Source of the DNA: Ascaphus truei
Taxonomy: Eukaryota > Chordata > Amphibia > Anura > Ascaphidae
Assembly (NCBI GenBank): GCA_036426205.1
Contig: CM071570.1
Coordinates: forward strand, 69,403,585 to 69,467,584
Reading direction: 5' to 3'
Length of the DNA: 64,000 nt
Shown here: piece by piece, positions 53,262-63,689 of the stretch
How positions within the stretch are numbered: the stretch's first letter is position 1
How the letters are laid out: every line of letters starts with the position of its first letter
The notes under the pieces: generated by a model
What the model saw: the letters and a program-made list of their open reading frames with translations, nothing else
Databases searched by the model: none
Told to the model about the DNA's origin: nothing
Position numbers and translations under genes: made by a program

Positions 53262-53604
53262 GAAGACGTGGTGAGTGCGCTGGTACGCAATGTCGCTGCC
53301 CAGAAGACGACGAATGAAAACCAGCAAACAGATGAATGCAACCCACCAACAGCTGTTAATAGCCCAGCAAGAGGCTAATGCAAACCAGCAACGGACAAAT
53401 GCAGCCCTACAAGAGGCGACTGCAGCTCTGCAAAACGCAATCAAACCAGCAAAGAGAGGAGCAACAACGGTTCGCCCAGGGCTTACAGCAGGAACTCGAT
53501 ATCCTGAGAGAGGCTATCATTAAGACTCCCTGGCAGAGGAAGCCCCAGTCCCGAAATGACCAGGCAAGCCACTACCTTCAGAAGATGGGGCCCCTCGGAT
53601 GATT
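53262..53604 (+). pseudogene. Gmr1-like unit 1: Gag N-terminus
   Basis: Gln/Asn/Ala-rich N-terminal Gag region with repeated NATHQQLLIAQQEANANQQR-type text, matching unit 3 at 61848-62190 but split by shifts. It ends in the HYLQKMG motif and is followed at once by protease text. The rest of Gag (about 845 bp in unit 3, including the SCAN-like part and zinc knuckle) is deleted. Confidence 0.8.
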
Positions 53605-54290
53605 TTTGAAGTAAGAGGGTTCTGGCACTACTTTACTCGGTGAGTATTGGTTACACTAGTTCCAATACCTGTGCCCATTGGGAAAAAAGTGTATGAACGT
53701 CACAACAGAGTGGCAATTTTGTTGTATAACATGGGATAATCACAGAATATTCCCCTGTTGATGTTCTTATTGAAACAGTTTTGGTTCGTTCTTGATTTCA
53801 AAGTGGGGTATAGTACCCCAACATTGGCACATGAGTTGTTAATCGGACCGACTTTCCCATTCTAAAATTGGTCGCTCCTCTCAGATAGCACCCAGAGTTC
53901 AATAGCGGACCAACAGAGAGTAACGATAGCAATCAATCCTTCCCTTTTTTCAGAAATGGAGAGTTGACAGGGCCCATAAAAAGGGAAAGAGAAGAGTGCT
54001 GTAAATCCCCCTTTCCCATGGCCACCTTGGTAGGAATGACCCCCAAATCAGATGAATTGAACAGCGCGTACAACCCCAGAACGTGATAAGACTTCGCTGA
54101 CCTAGAGTCAGTCTGGTGGTTTTTAGAAGCCGCATGGAACGACCCCACTTGCGGAAGCAAGGGGGAATATACTGGACCAAATAGTACTCTGGCCAACCAG
54201 AGTAGTCCACTTGCCTACCCCACTTTCGAGGTAGAGATGACCTAGTATATCGGGTTGAAAAATGAAATCATTATAATAACACATTGTTGT
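53605..54290 (+). pseudogene. Gmr1-like unit 1: protease and linker
   Basis: Matches the protease of unit 3 (63030-63290), but the ALLDSGSM catalytic stretch is shifted (the text reads ...CACTACTTTACTCGGTGAGT). The linker after it follows units 2 and 3 up to about 54280 and then jumps to sequence equivalent to 59240 of unit 2. The integrase core is therefore deleted (about 640 bp). Confidence 0.75.
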
Positions 54291-54339
54291 ACCAGACCCA
54301 GATCTTCTCCCCGTTTGAACTATTGTAATTGCCGCACAC

Positions 54340-56090
54340 CACCGGGGCTTACTGGATATAGCCAAAGAGACTTGGGAACACAGGTTACCCCAGATAGAAG
54401 TTATAGACATGTTGCCCAGATGCAGGACCGCATATGCTCATCCTACCTATAGTGAGGGAAACACATGAAAGCTCAGAGGGCACGAGGAATCCGTATAATA
54501 AGGTGCTAGGGTCAGAATTTTTTTCCAGCGATAGGTCTAGTTCTGGTCCCACGTAGAGATAAATTCCTTGCTAAGTGGCATGGGCCATTGAGGTCTTGGA
54601 AGAGTGGAGAAGTAAATTACAAGGTGAGAAGCCGGTAGGAAAACCTGAGCAATTTACCATGTAACCTACTTAAGCCCTGAAAGATAGAAGGTCTTGTTAC
54701 CCTAGTACCCCCCCCAGTCCTCAAGAATCGAGAAACTGACCCAGAGGTTAGCATAGCTGAAACCTGTCCTTCATCGAAAACGAGGTCAGAATTTAGTGAG
54801 AAGAACAAAGTTTCTCTACCAAGCCAGTAGAACTAGCGTAATTGAACATGACCTATCTCTCTGAACCGGGTCGAGTTAACCTAAACCGTACCGAATCCCA
54901 GAGGCCAAAAGAGGTCTAAAGTTTAGAGTAAAAAATGCTAAAACTAGGCGTAATTGAGGAATCCCAAGTGGGTGGAACAGCCCTATAGTTTAGTCCCAAA
55001 ACCAGACTGTACAACAAGGTTTTGCATGACTAACCGTAACTAAACGCTGTTGTCAAAATTTGAATACTTATCCTATGCCCAGGTTTGATGAACTGGTAGA
55101 GAGACTGGGGCAAAGCCCGATCTCCTCACGACCCTCACCTAACAAAAGGGTACTGGCAGGTTCCCTCACAGAGAGCAAAAGAAAGACAGCCTTCTCAACC
55201 CCAGACGGCCTCTTTCAGTATAGGGTGCTGCCTTTGGCTTACATGGAGCTCCCGCCACATTCCAAAGAATGAGGATAAAATTTTAAAACCACATGCTCGG
55301 TACTGCAGCACCGGGATGATGTGGTCCCATAGTGAAGATGGCAATCCACCTTCCAAAGGTCCAAGCTGTCTTGACGCAGTTCGGTCTGCTGGACTAACTG
55401 CTAACCCCGCTAAATGCACTATTGGTCTGAGGAGCCAAGTATCTGGGTATTTCTATTGGCAAGGTTTACTCAAAACCCAACACCTAAAGTAGAGGCGACA
55501 AAATTGGCCAAGGCCAGTTCAAAAACAAGTAGAACCTTTTTGGGATTAATTGGTTATTATAGAAGGTTATCCCAATTTTGCAACTAAGGCAACCCACTAA
55601 CCCCGACCCTCACAAAAGCAAGAGGCCGCTAATGGTAAAGTGGTCCCCCGAAACCGAACAGGCCTTTTAGACCCTGAAAGAAGCTCTCTGTGCCCAACCA
55701 GTGTTGGTCACACCGACTCTCTAAGAGTTCTTAGTCAACAAACCGACGCATCTGAGTAGGCTGGGGGCTGTACTTCTCCCAGGATCTCAAGTGAGGAGCA
55801 CCCCATCCTTTATTAAGTAGGAAACTAATCCCCAGAGAAAATAACTACATAGTCGAGAAAGAGTGTCTCGCATAAAGTGGGCTGTAAGACGCTCAAATCT
55901 ATCTGTTTGGAAAAATTCTGGTTGGTCACAGATCATGCACCCTCACCTGGATGTGTCACAGACGAGAAAATTCTAGAGTGACCAGGTGGTTTCCTAAGAC
56001 TACAACCCTTTAAATTTCTGGGAACACAGGTCAGGGCACAAACATGGCAATGCTGAACGTTTTGTCAAGGCATGCACTCCCTAATATCCA
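54340..56090 (+). pseudogene. Gmr1-like unit 1: RT and RNase H, broken
   Basis: Follows unit 2 from 59260 to 61090 with many one-base gaps and insertions. RT text is recognisable around 55060-55420 ([17 protein letters not shown], then KTAFSTPDGLFQYRVLPLAY), and the catalytic YLDD region near 55305-55325 is scrambled. RNase H text continues to the GHKHGNA-type tether near 56035. It is non-functional as read. Confidence 0.8.
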
Positions 56091-56131
56091 TGGTCGCTCA
56101 TCCCTCGGGGTCTGAGCTGGGGGGGAGGATA

Positions 56132-56731
56132 TTGACAGAAACCAGGGGATGGTAATAATTCCATTATAGGGCTCCCAGGATACTGAACCGTTTTCTATCC
56201 TGTTTAGGCTGGAAAGTTCAGCCTCAAATGATGCACTCCAACCTCCACAGTTTGCAAGTGCTAAACTGAGGGGTGAGGATCCAACCAGAGTTTTCTGCTG
56301 CCTGATTTCTGTCACCTGTCCTGCTAGTTAAGAATCAGGTTTTAAGCTGATTCCTGGTTCCTCTCCCTCTCCCCAAGAGCTGGAGCAGGAAGGCTGCTGG
56401 AAGCAAGAGGGAGAACGCCTCTCACCAAACAGGTTAAATCATTCTGTTCCTTTTGTCTAAACTGCAAAGTTCCTTATTTTTGTTGTTGGAACTGGTAAGC
56501 CAGTCCAACCCCAGTCAGGGAAAACCTTAGTTAAGTTATGGCTCAGACAGAGGGTTTTTTGTTTGCTTATGTATTATTTTGAATTCGTTGGCAGTCTCAG
56601 TGCCTGGGACTGAATAACCAGGCAATAGCCTGTTTAAAGGAACGCACGTACGCCTCGTATTTAACCTACCCTAAAGTCGTGTTCTAACAGTCCCGGACAG
56701 ACGGCGAGCCCGGAGTAAGCCGTTTGTCACA
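56132..56731 (+). repeat. Gmr1-like element LTR 2
   Basis: Starts TTGACAGAAACC (one base of TGTGACAG missing), ends GTTTGTCACA. Preceded by a GGGGGGAGGATA polypurine tract, so it serves as 3' LTR of unit 1 and 5' LTR of unit 2. Confidence 0.92.
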
Positions 56732-56814
56732 TATGGGTGAGAATGGGGCAGAACACTAAAGGTCTGCGGTTAAGAACTTTAAAAAAAAAAAAAAGTTTTT
56801 TTCTCTCCAACAAG

Positions 56815-57640
56815 ATGGAAGACGTGGTGAGTGCGCCTGGTAGCAATGTCGCTTGCCCAAGACGCTAATCAAACCCACAGCAGCTGTATAGCCCAGAAGA
56901 GACTATGCAAACCAGCAACAACTAATGCAAGCCATGCAAGGCAAATGCAGCTCGCAAAAAACGCAATGCAACCAGCAAGAGAGAGTGAGAGAGGAGCAAC
57001 ACGGTTCGCCCGAGCTTACAGCAGGAACTCGAGATCCTGAGAGACTATCATTAGACTCCACTGGCAGAGGCAGCCCCAGTCCCGAAAATGACCAGGGCAA
57101 CCACTACCTTCAGAAGATGGGCCCTCGGATATGTTGATAACTACTTCTCACTTTGAACGCACGCACAGAGGAGGGTTGGCCAGAAGCTGATGGGCCAGTC
57201 TAATCGCACCCTTCTTAAGCGCGAACCCCAGAAGGCTTACTTTGATCTAGAGCCAGCCAAAGCTAACGTCTAGCAAAATTGAAGTTCGAGATCCTCGCCC
57301 GCCTCGCGTAACCACGGCTGTTCTGCGCCCAAGGTTCCACGCATGGTCTTCACTTGGATAAAGCCACCCGATCCCAGATGTATGACCTCATCCCCTCGCT
57401 CAAGTGGCTCAACCCGAGATCAACTCAGCAAGCCACTCGTTGGAAGGTTGGTCATGGACCATTCTGAGAAACTCCCTCGTCCCTACGCCTTGGGTCAGTC
57501 AGAGTGACCCCCAATGCAGACGAGCTGGTGGCCCTCTTAAAAGGTACAACAGCAGAGAGACCCCTGCAACCCACAGTCATGGATATCCACTACCCAAGGT
57601 TCCAGGACCTTCCAGAGACGGTAAAAGGTACCAGGGTTAA
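56815..57640 (+). pseudogene. Gmr1-like unit 2: Gag
   Basis: Full-length relative to unit 3 but broken by many one-base deletions. Recognisable pieces include the Gln-rich N-terminus (56925-57040), the EGWPEA and SGEPQKAYFDLEPA equivalents (57175-57260), and the WVSQSDP segment of the SCAN-like part (57490-57515). The knuckle region follows at about 57745-57800. Confidence 0.8.
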
Positions 57641-57744
57641 GGGGGGCTGAAGAGTGACGCCACTTCACACGCACCAGCAACAGTGGCTCGCATACTCAGG
57701 GCAACACGCACTGGAGAGCCGAAAAAGGGCTCTAAGTGGACACA

Positions 57745-58200
57745 GACTATGTACCTAAATGTGTAAATGTTATGAGAGGCCACACCGCAAGTTTGCCACT
57801 AAATATTGAACCAATCAATGCAACAGCTTGAACCTTATTCTTGTGGTCTCAATGTTGGGCCCTACCCAGAGGACCCTTGAATAACCATCTCTGGCACTTT
57901 GTAAAGGTAATGGTAAGAGGGTTGGCACTACTTGACTCTGGGAGTATGGTTACACTAGTGTCCGAATACCTGTGCCCATTGGGAAAAAACAGTGTAACAG
58001 TTCACAAAGAGTGGCAATTTGTTGTATACATGGGGATAATCACGACTATTCCACTGTTGATGTTCTTATTGAAACAGAGTTTGGTTCTTTAGATTTCAAA
58101 GTGGGTATAGTACCCAAATTGGCACATGATGTTTAATAGGGACCGACTTTCCCCCTTTTCTAAAAATGTGGTCCTCCTCTCAGAATAGCGCCCAGAGTTC
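57745..58200 (+). pseudogene. Gmr1-like unit 2: zinc knuckle and protease
   Basis: The knuckle text is frameshifted. The protease frame at 57841-58092 reads ALLDSGSMVTLVSEYLCPLG with the DSG active site intact (about 57940-57948), then shifts. The segment order matches unit 3. Confidence 0.8.
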
Positions 58201-58559
58201 AATAGCGGACCATAAAGAGTAAAGAAGAAACAATCCTTCCCTTTTTCAGAAATGGAGGTTGACGAGGGCCCAATAAAAAGGGGAAAGAGGAGAGTGCTGT
58301 AAAATCCCCTTTCCCATGGCCACCTTGGTAGGGAATACCCCAAGTCAAGATGTTTGAACAGGCGCTTACCACCCCAGAACAGGATAAGACTTTCGCTACA
58401 CTAGAGGTCAGTCCTGGGGTTTTAAGAAGGCCCAGTGGGAAGACCCCCACTTAGCGGAAGCAAGGGGGAATATACGGACCAAATTACTCCTGGCCAACCA
58501 GATAGGTCACTTGCCTACCCCTACTTCGAGTAGAGAATGACCTAGTATATCGGGTTGAT

Positions 58560-59420
58560 AAAAGGAAAATAATTATAACTAAACAATTGTTGGTACCAGG
58601 ACATTCCAATGTATATTCAACGCGCACATAGTCACCCATTGGGGGACACCTAGGGGTGGAAAAGACAAAAGAAAGGTTCTTCGAAGCTTCTATTGCCTGG
58701 GTTCTGGCAGAATTACAAATTATTGCTCCTCATGCCCAGATGTCAGATCAACCGCCCCGTTCAAGACGTATCGTGCCATTGGTACCCCTTCCCATAATAG
58801 ATGTACCATTACCACCGATTGCTATGGTCTATAGGACCCCTAATAAAGTCGCTAGGGGACATCAGCAAATATTGGTAATATTAGATTATGCCACCCGATA
58901 TCCGGAGGCAGTTCCCTACTATCAACCTCTGCTAAAACATAGCAAAAAGATTAATAGTCCTGTTTCACCGGGTCGGAATTCCTAAAGAGATGTTACTGAC
59001 CAGGGAACCACCTTTAGTCCCAAGTAACAAAAGAGTTATGTAAACTCCTAAAAATCAAGCATCTCAGAACCTCAGTCTATCATCCACAAACAGTAGTTGT
59101 AGTGGAACGTTCAATAAAACCTTAAGAGCATGTTACGAACGGCGCGATAAGATGGTGAAACTGGGATTGTTTGTTACCATCACTGTTATTTGCCATTAGG
59201 GAGGTTCCCCAATCATCCACAGGCTTCTCCTCTCCCTTTGAACATTGTATGCCGACACCCAAGGGGCTTACTGGATATAGCCAAAGAGACTTGGAACACA
59301 GGTTACCCATAAAAGTGTAATAGAGCATGTTGCCCAGATGCAGGACCGCATGCTGCAGTCCTACCTATAGTGAGGGACACATGAAAAAGCTCAAGAGGCA
59401 CAGAGGAATAACGTATAATA
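58560..59420 (+). pseudogene. Gmr1-like unit 2: integrase, upstream of RT
   Basis: This is the integrase, which inserts the cDNA into the genome. The H2C2 zinc-finger region (SHPLGGHLGVEKTKERFFEA equivalents, 58632-58690) is followed by the catalytic core with ILVILDYATRYPEAVPYY (58874-58925), including the first Asp of the D,D-35-E triad. Shifts break it afterwards; the GYSQRDLG text near 59270 is a shadow of core sequence. It lies before the RT, the reverse of ordinary gypsy order. Confidence 0.82.
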
Positions 59421-59889
59421 AGGTGCTAGGGTCAGAATTTTTTTCCAGGCGATAGGGTGCTAGTCCTGGTTCCCACCGTAGAGAGTATTAATTCCTTACT
59501 AGTGGCATGGGCCATATGAGGTCTTGGAAAGAGTGGGAGAAGTAAATTACAAGGTGAGAGAGCCAGGTAGGAGGAACCTGTGCAATTTACCATGTAAACC
59601 TACTTAAGCCCTGGAAGATAGAGAGGTCTTGTTAACGGTTAACCCTAGTACCCCAGGTCCGTCAGAGAATCGAGAAACTGCGCCAGAGGTTAGCATAGCT
59701 GAAACCCTGTCCGTTCATCAGAAACGAGAGGTCCAGAATTTAGTGAGAAGAAACAAAGAAGTTTTCTCTACACAGCCAGGTAGAACTAGCGTAATTGAAC
59801 ATGACCTAGTCTCTGAACCGGATGTCCGAGTTAACCTTAAACCGTACCGAATCCCAGAGGCCAAAAGAGAGTCTATAAGTTTAGAGGTT

Positions 59890-60722
59890 AAAAAATGCTA
59901 AAACTAGGCGTAATTGAGGAATCCCAAAGTGGGTGGAACAGCCCTATAGTTTTAGTCCCAAAACCAGACGGTACAACAAGGTTTTGCAATGACTACCGTA
60001 AACTAACGCTGTGTCAAAATTTGATACTTATCCTATGCCCAGGGTTGATGAACTGGTAGAGAGACTGGGCAAAGCCCGATATCTCACGACCCTAGACCTA
60101 ACAAAAGGGTACTGGCAGGTTCCCCTCACAGAAAGGGCAAAAGAAAAGACAGCCTTCTCAACCCCAGACGGCGTCTTTCAGTATAGGGTGCTGCCTTTTG
60201 GCTTACATGGAGCTCCCGCCACATTCCAAAGAATGATGGCTAAAATTTTAAAACCACATGCTCGGTATGCTGCCGCCTACCTGGATGATGTGGTAATCCA
60301 TAGTGAAGATTGGCAGTCCCACCTTCCAAAGGTCCAAGCTATGCTTGACGCAGTTCGGTCTGCTGGACTAACTGCTAACCCCGCTAAATGCACTATTGGT
60401 CTGGAGGAGGCCAAGTATCTGGGGTATTCTATTGGCAGAGGTTTACTCAAACCCCAAACACTCAAAGTAGAGGTGATACATTAATTGGCCAAGGCCAGTT
60501 ACAAAAAAACAAGTAAGGACCTTTTTGGGATTAATTGGTTACTATAGAAGGTTTATTCCCAATTTTGCAACTAAGGCAACCCCACTAACCGACCTCACAA
60601 AAGCTAGAGGGCCGCTAATGGTAAAGTGGTCACCCGAAACCGAACAGGCCTTTAGAAGCCTGAAAGAAGCTCTCTGTGCCCAACCAGTGTTGGTCACACC
60701 TGACTTCTCTAAAGAGATTTAG
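59890..60722 (+). pseudogene. Gmr1-like unit 2: reverse transcriptase
   Basis: Ty3/gypsy-type RT. After [14 protein letters not shown] and KPDGTTRF in a neighbouring frame, the 157-codon open segment (60011-60484) has YLTTLDLTKGYWQVPL (first catalytic Asp, residue 29), YRVLPFGLHGAPATFQRMM, and AAYLDDVVIHSEDW with YLDD at residues 90-93 (about 60278-60289). The thumb continues at 60525-60722 (LIGYYRRFIPNFATKATPLT). The active-site residues are intact within this segment; shifts at each end prevent a full product. Confidence 0.92.
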
Positions 60723-61090
60723 TCCAAACCGACGCATCTGAGGTAGGGCTGGGGGCTGTACTGTCTCAGGAGTCTCAAGGTGAGGAGCACCCCATCCTTT
60801 ATTTAAGTAGGAAACTAAATCCCCAGGAGAAAAATTACTCCATAGTCGAGAAAGAGTGTCTCGCAATAAAGTGGGCTGTAGAGACGCTCAAATACTATCT
60901 GTTGGGGAGAAAATTCCAGTAGGTCACAGATCATGTACCCCTCACCTGGATGTGTCAAAACAGAGAGAAGAATGCTAGAGTGACCAGGTAGTTCCTAAGC
61001 CTACAACCCTGTAAATTTTCTGTGGAACACAGGTCAGGGCACAAACATGGCAATGCTGACGGGTTGTCAAGGATGCACTCCCTAATATCC
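60710..61090 (+). pseudogene. Gmr1-like unit 2: RNase H at the 3' end of pol
   Basis: RNase H text runs [15 protein letters not shown] (60724-60768), [36 protein letters not shown], then EHRSGHKHGNADGLSRMHSL (61022-61080). In ordinary gypsy elements integrase follows this tether; here only about 40 bp and the polypurine tract precede the LTR. A stop and a frameshift lie inside. Confidence 0.88.
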
Positions 61091-61118
61091 ATGGTCGCTC
61101 ATCCCTCGAGGTCTGAGC

Positions 61119-61130
61119 TGGGGGGGAGGA
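61119..61130 (+). other. Polypurine tract, unit 2
   Basis: GGGGGGGAGGA just before TATGTGACAG, the plus-strand primer site for LTR 3. The same tract lies before LTR 2. Confidence 0.8.
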
Positions 61131-61132
61131 TA

Positions 61133-61757
61133 TGTGACAGAAACCAGGGTATGGTGATAAATTCCATATATAGGGCTCCCAGGATACTGAACAGTTTCTA
61201 TCCTGTTTAGGTTGGAAAGTGCAGCCTCAGAATGCATGCACTTCATCCCACAGTTTGGCAAGTGCTGGAACTGAGGGGTGAGGGATCCAGACCAGAGTTT
61301 GTCTGCTGCCTGATTTCTGTCACCTGTCCTGCTAGTTAGAAATCAGGTATTTAAGGCTGATTTCCTGGTTCCTCTCCCCTCTCCCCAAGAGCCTGGAGGC
61401 AGGAAGGCTGCTGGAAGCAGAGAGGGGAAACGCCTCTCACCAAACAGGTTAAATCATTCTGTTCCTTTTGTCTAAAACTGCAAAGTTCCTTATTTTTGTT
61501 GTTGGAACTGGATAAGCCAGTCCAACCCCAGGCAGGGAAAACCTTAGTTAAGTTAGTGCTCAGACGAGCAGGGTTTTTGTTTGCTTATGTATTATTTTGA
61601 ATTCTGTGGCAGTCTCAGTGCCTGGGACTGAATAAACCAGGCAATAGCCTGTTTAAAGGAACAGCACGTTACGCCTCGTAATTTAACCTACCCTAAAAGA
61701 CTGTGTTCTAACAGTCCCAGACAGACTGCGGAGCCCTGGAGTAAGCCGTTTGTCACA
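61133..61757 (+). repeat. Gmr1-like element LTR 3
   Basis: 625 bp, TGTGACAGAA...TTTGTCACA. Has a TATTTAAGG TATA-like box at about 61348-61356 and AATAAA at 61631-61636. This is the cleanest of the three LTRs. Confidence 0.94.
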
Positions 61758-61759
61758 TA

Positions 61760-61778
61760 TGGTGGAGAATGCGGGAAG
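61760..61778 (+). other. Primer-binding site, unit 3
   Basis: TGGTGGAGAATGCGGGAAG, two bases after LTR 3. tRNA not assigned. Confidence 0.75.
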
Positions 61779-61847
61779 AACACTAAAAGGTCTGCGGGTT
61801 AAAGAACTTTAAAAAAAAAAAGAAAGTTTTTTTTCTCTCCAAACAAG

Positions 61848-62950
61848 ATGGAAGACGTGGTGAGTGCGCTGGTACGCAATGTCGCTGCCCAGAAAGACGC
61901 GAATGAAAACCAGCAACAGATGAATGCAACCCAGCAACAGCTGTTAATAGCCCAGCAAGAGGCTAATGCAAACCAGCAACGGACAAATGCAGCCCTACAA
62001 GAGGCGACTGCAGCTCTGCAAAACGCGAATGCAAACCAGCAAGAGAGAGGAGCAACAACGGTTCGCCCAGGGCTTACAGCAGGAACTCGAGATCCTGAGA
62101 GAGGCTATCATTAAGACTCCACTGGCAGAGGAAGCCCCAGTCCCGAAAATGACCAGGGCAAGCCACTACCTTCAGAAGATGGGGCCCTCGGATGATGTTG
62201 AAATCTATCTTCTCACTTTTGAACGCACGGCACAGAGAGAGGGTTGGCCAGAAGCTGAGTGGGCCAGTCTAATCGCACCCTTCTTAAGCGGCGAACCCCA
62301 GAAGGCTTACTTTGATCTAGAGCCAGCCAAAGCTAACGTCTATGCAAAATTGAAGTTCGAGATCCTCGCTCGCCTCGGCGTAACCACGGCCATTCTTGCC
62401 CAAAGGTTCCATGCATGGTCCTTCACGTTGGATAAAGCCACCCGATCCCAGATGTATGACCTCATCCACCTCGCTCGGAAGTGGCTGCAACCCAAGATCA
62501 ACTCAGCAAGCCACACCGTTGGAACGGTTGGTCATGGACCAATTCCTGAGGAAACTTCCTTCTGCTCTACACCGTTGGGTCAGTCAGAGTGACCCCCACA
62601 ATGCAGACGAGCTGGTGGCCCTTGTAGAAAGGTACAATGCAGCAGAGGAGCACCTGCAACCCACAGTCATGGAGCATCCTTACTACCCAAGGTTCCAGGA
62701 CTCTTCCAGAGACAGTAAAAGGGTACCAGGGTTAAGGGGGGCTGAAGAGCGATGACCGCCTTCACACAGCACCAGCAACAGTGACTCGCATACTAGGGGC
62801 AACAGCCAACGTGGGGAGCCGAAAAAGGGCTCTAAGTGGGACACAGACTATGTACCTAAATGTGTAAATTGTTATGAGAGGGGCCACACCGCGAAAGTTT
62901 GCCCACTAAATACTGAACCAATGCAATGCAACAGCGTTGAACCTTATTCG
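61848..62950 (+). pseudogene. Gmr1-like unit 3: Gag with SCAN-like capsid
   Basis: Start ATG 61848 (MEDVVSALVRNVAAQ), then a Gln/Asn/Ala-rich helical region. After one frame change the frame 61966-62592 carries HYLQKMGPSDDVEIYLLTFE, SGEPQKAYFDLEPAKA and RFHAWSFTLDKATRSQMYDL. The next frame (62396-62755) carries LERLVMDQFLRKLPSALHRW, then DELVALVERY. The last two resemble the SCAN domain, which is known to derive from Gmr1-like Gag. An intact C-x2-C-x4-H-x4-C knuckle (CVNCYERGHTAKVC) is at about 62864-62905. Only a few frame changes separate this copy from an open Gag. Confidence 0.88.
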
Positions 62951-62988
62951 TTGTGGTCTCAATGTATGGGCCCTAGCCCAGAGGACCC

Positions 62989-63333
62989 TTGAATAACCAT
63001 CTCTGGGCATTTGTAAAGGTAAATGGTAAGAGGGTTCGGGCACTACTTGACTCTGGGAGTATGGTTACACTAGTGTCCGAATACCTGTTGCCCATTGGGA
63101 AAAAACATGTAAACAGTTCACAAAGAGTGGCAATTTGTTGTATACATGGGGATAATCACGACTATTCCACTGTTGATGTTCTTATTGAAACAGAGTTTGG
63201 TTGTTTAGATTTCAAAGTGGGTAGAGTACCCAAATTGGCACATGATGTGTTAATAGGGACCGACTTTCCCCATTTTCTAAAAATGTGGTCCTCCTCTCAG
63301 AATAGCGCCCAGAGTTCAATAGCAGAACCATAA
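62989..63333 (+). pseudogene. Gmr1-like unit 3: aspartic protease
   Basis: The open frame reads MNNHLWAFVKVNGKRVRALL then DSGSMVTLVSEYLLPIG, with catalytic Asp at residue 21 (about 63049) and AHDVLIGTDFPHFLKMW as the C-terminal motif (63238-63290). The domain itself is intact. A linker of about 350 bp follows and then the integrase, without an RT between them. Confidence 0.85.
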
Positions 63334-63689
63334 AGAAGTAATAGAAGAAACAAATCCTTTCCCTTTTCAGAAATGGAGGTTGACGAGGGCCCAAATAAAA
63401 AGGGGAAAGAGGAAGGGTGCTGTAAAATCCCCTTTCCCATGGCCACCTTGGTAGGGAATACCCCAAGCCAAGATCTTGAACAGGCGCTTACCACCCCAGA
63501 ACAGGATAAGACCTTCGCTCACCTAGAGGTCAGTCCTGGGGGTTTTAAGAAGGCCCAGTGGGAAGACCCCACCTTAGCGGAAGCAAGGGGGAATATACGG
63601 GACCAAAATAGTACTCCGGGCCAACCAGATAGGTCACTTGCCTACCCCTACTTCCAGGTAGAGAATGACCTAGTATATCGGGTTGATAA

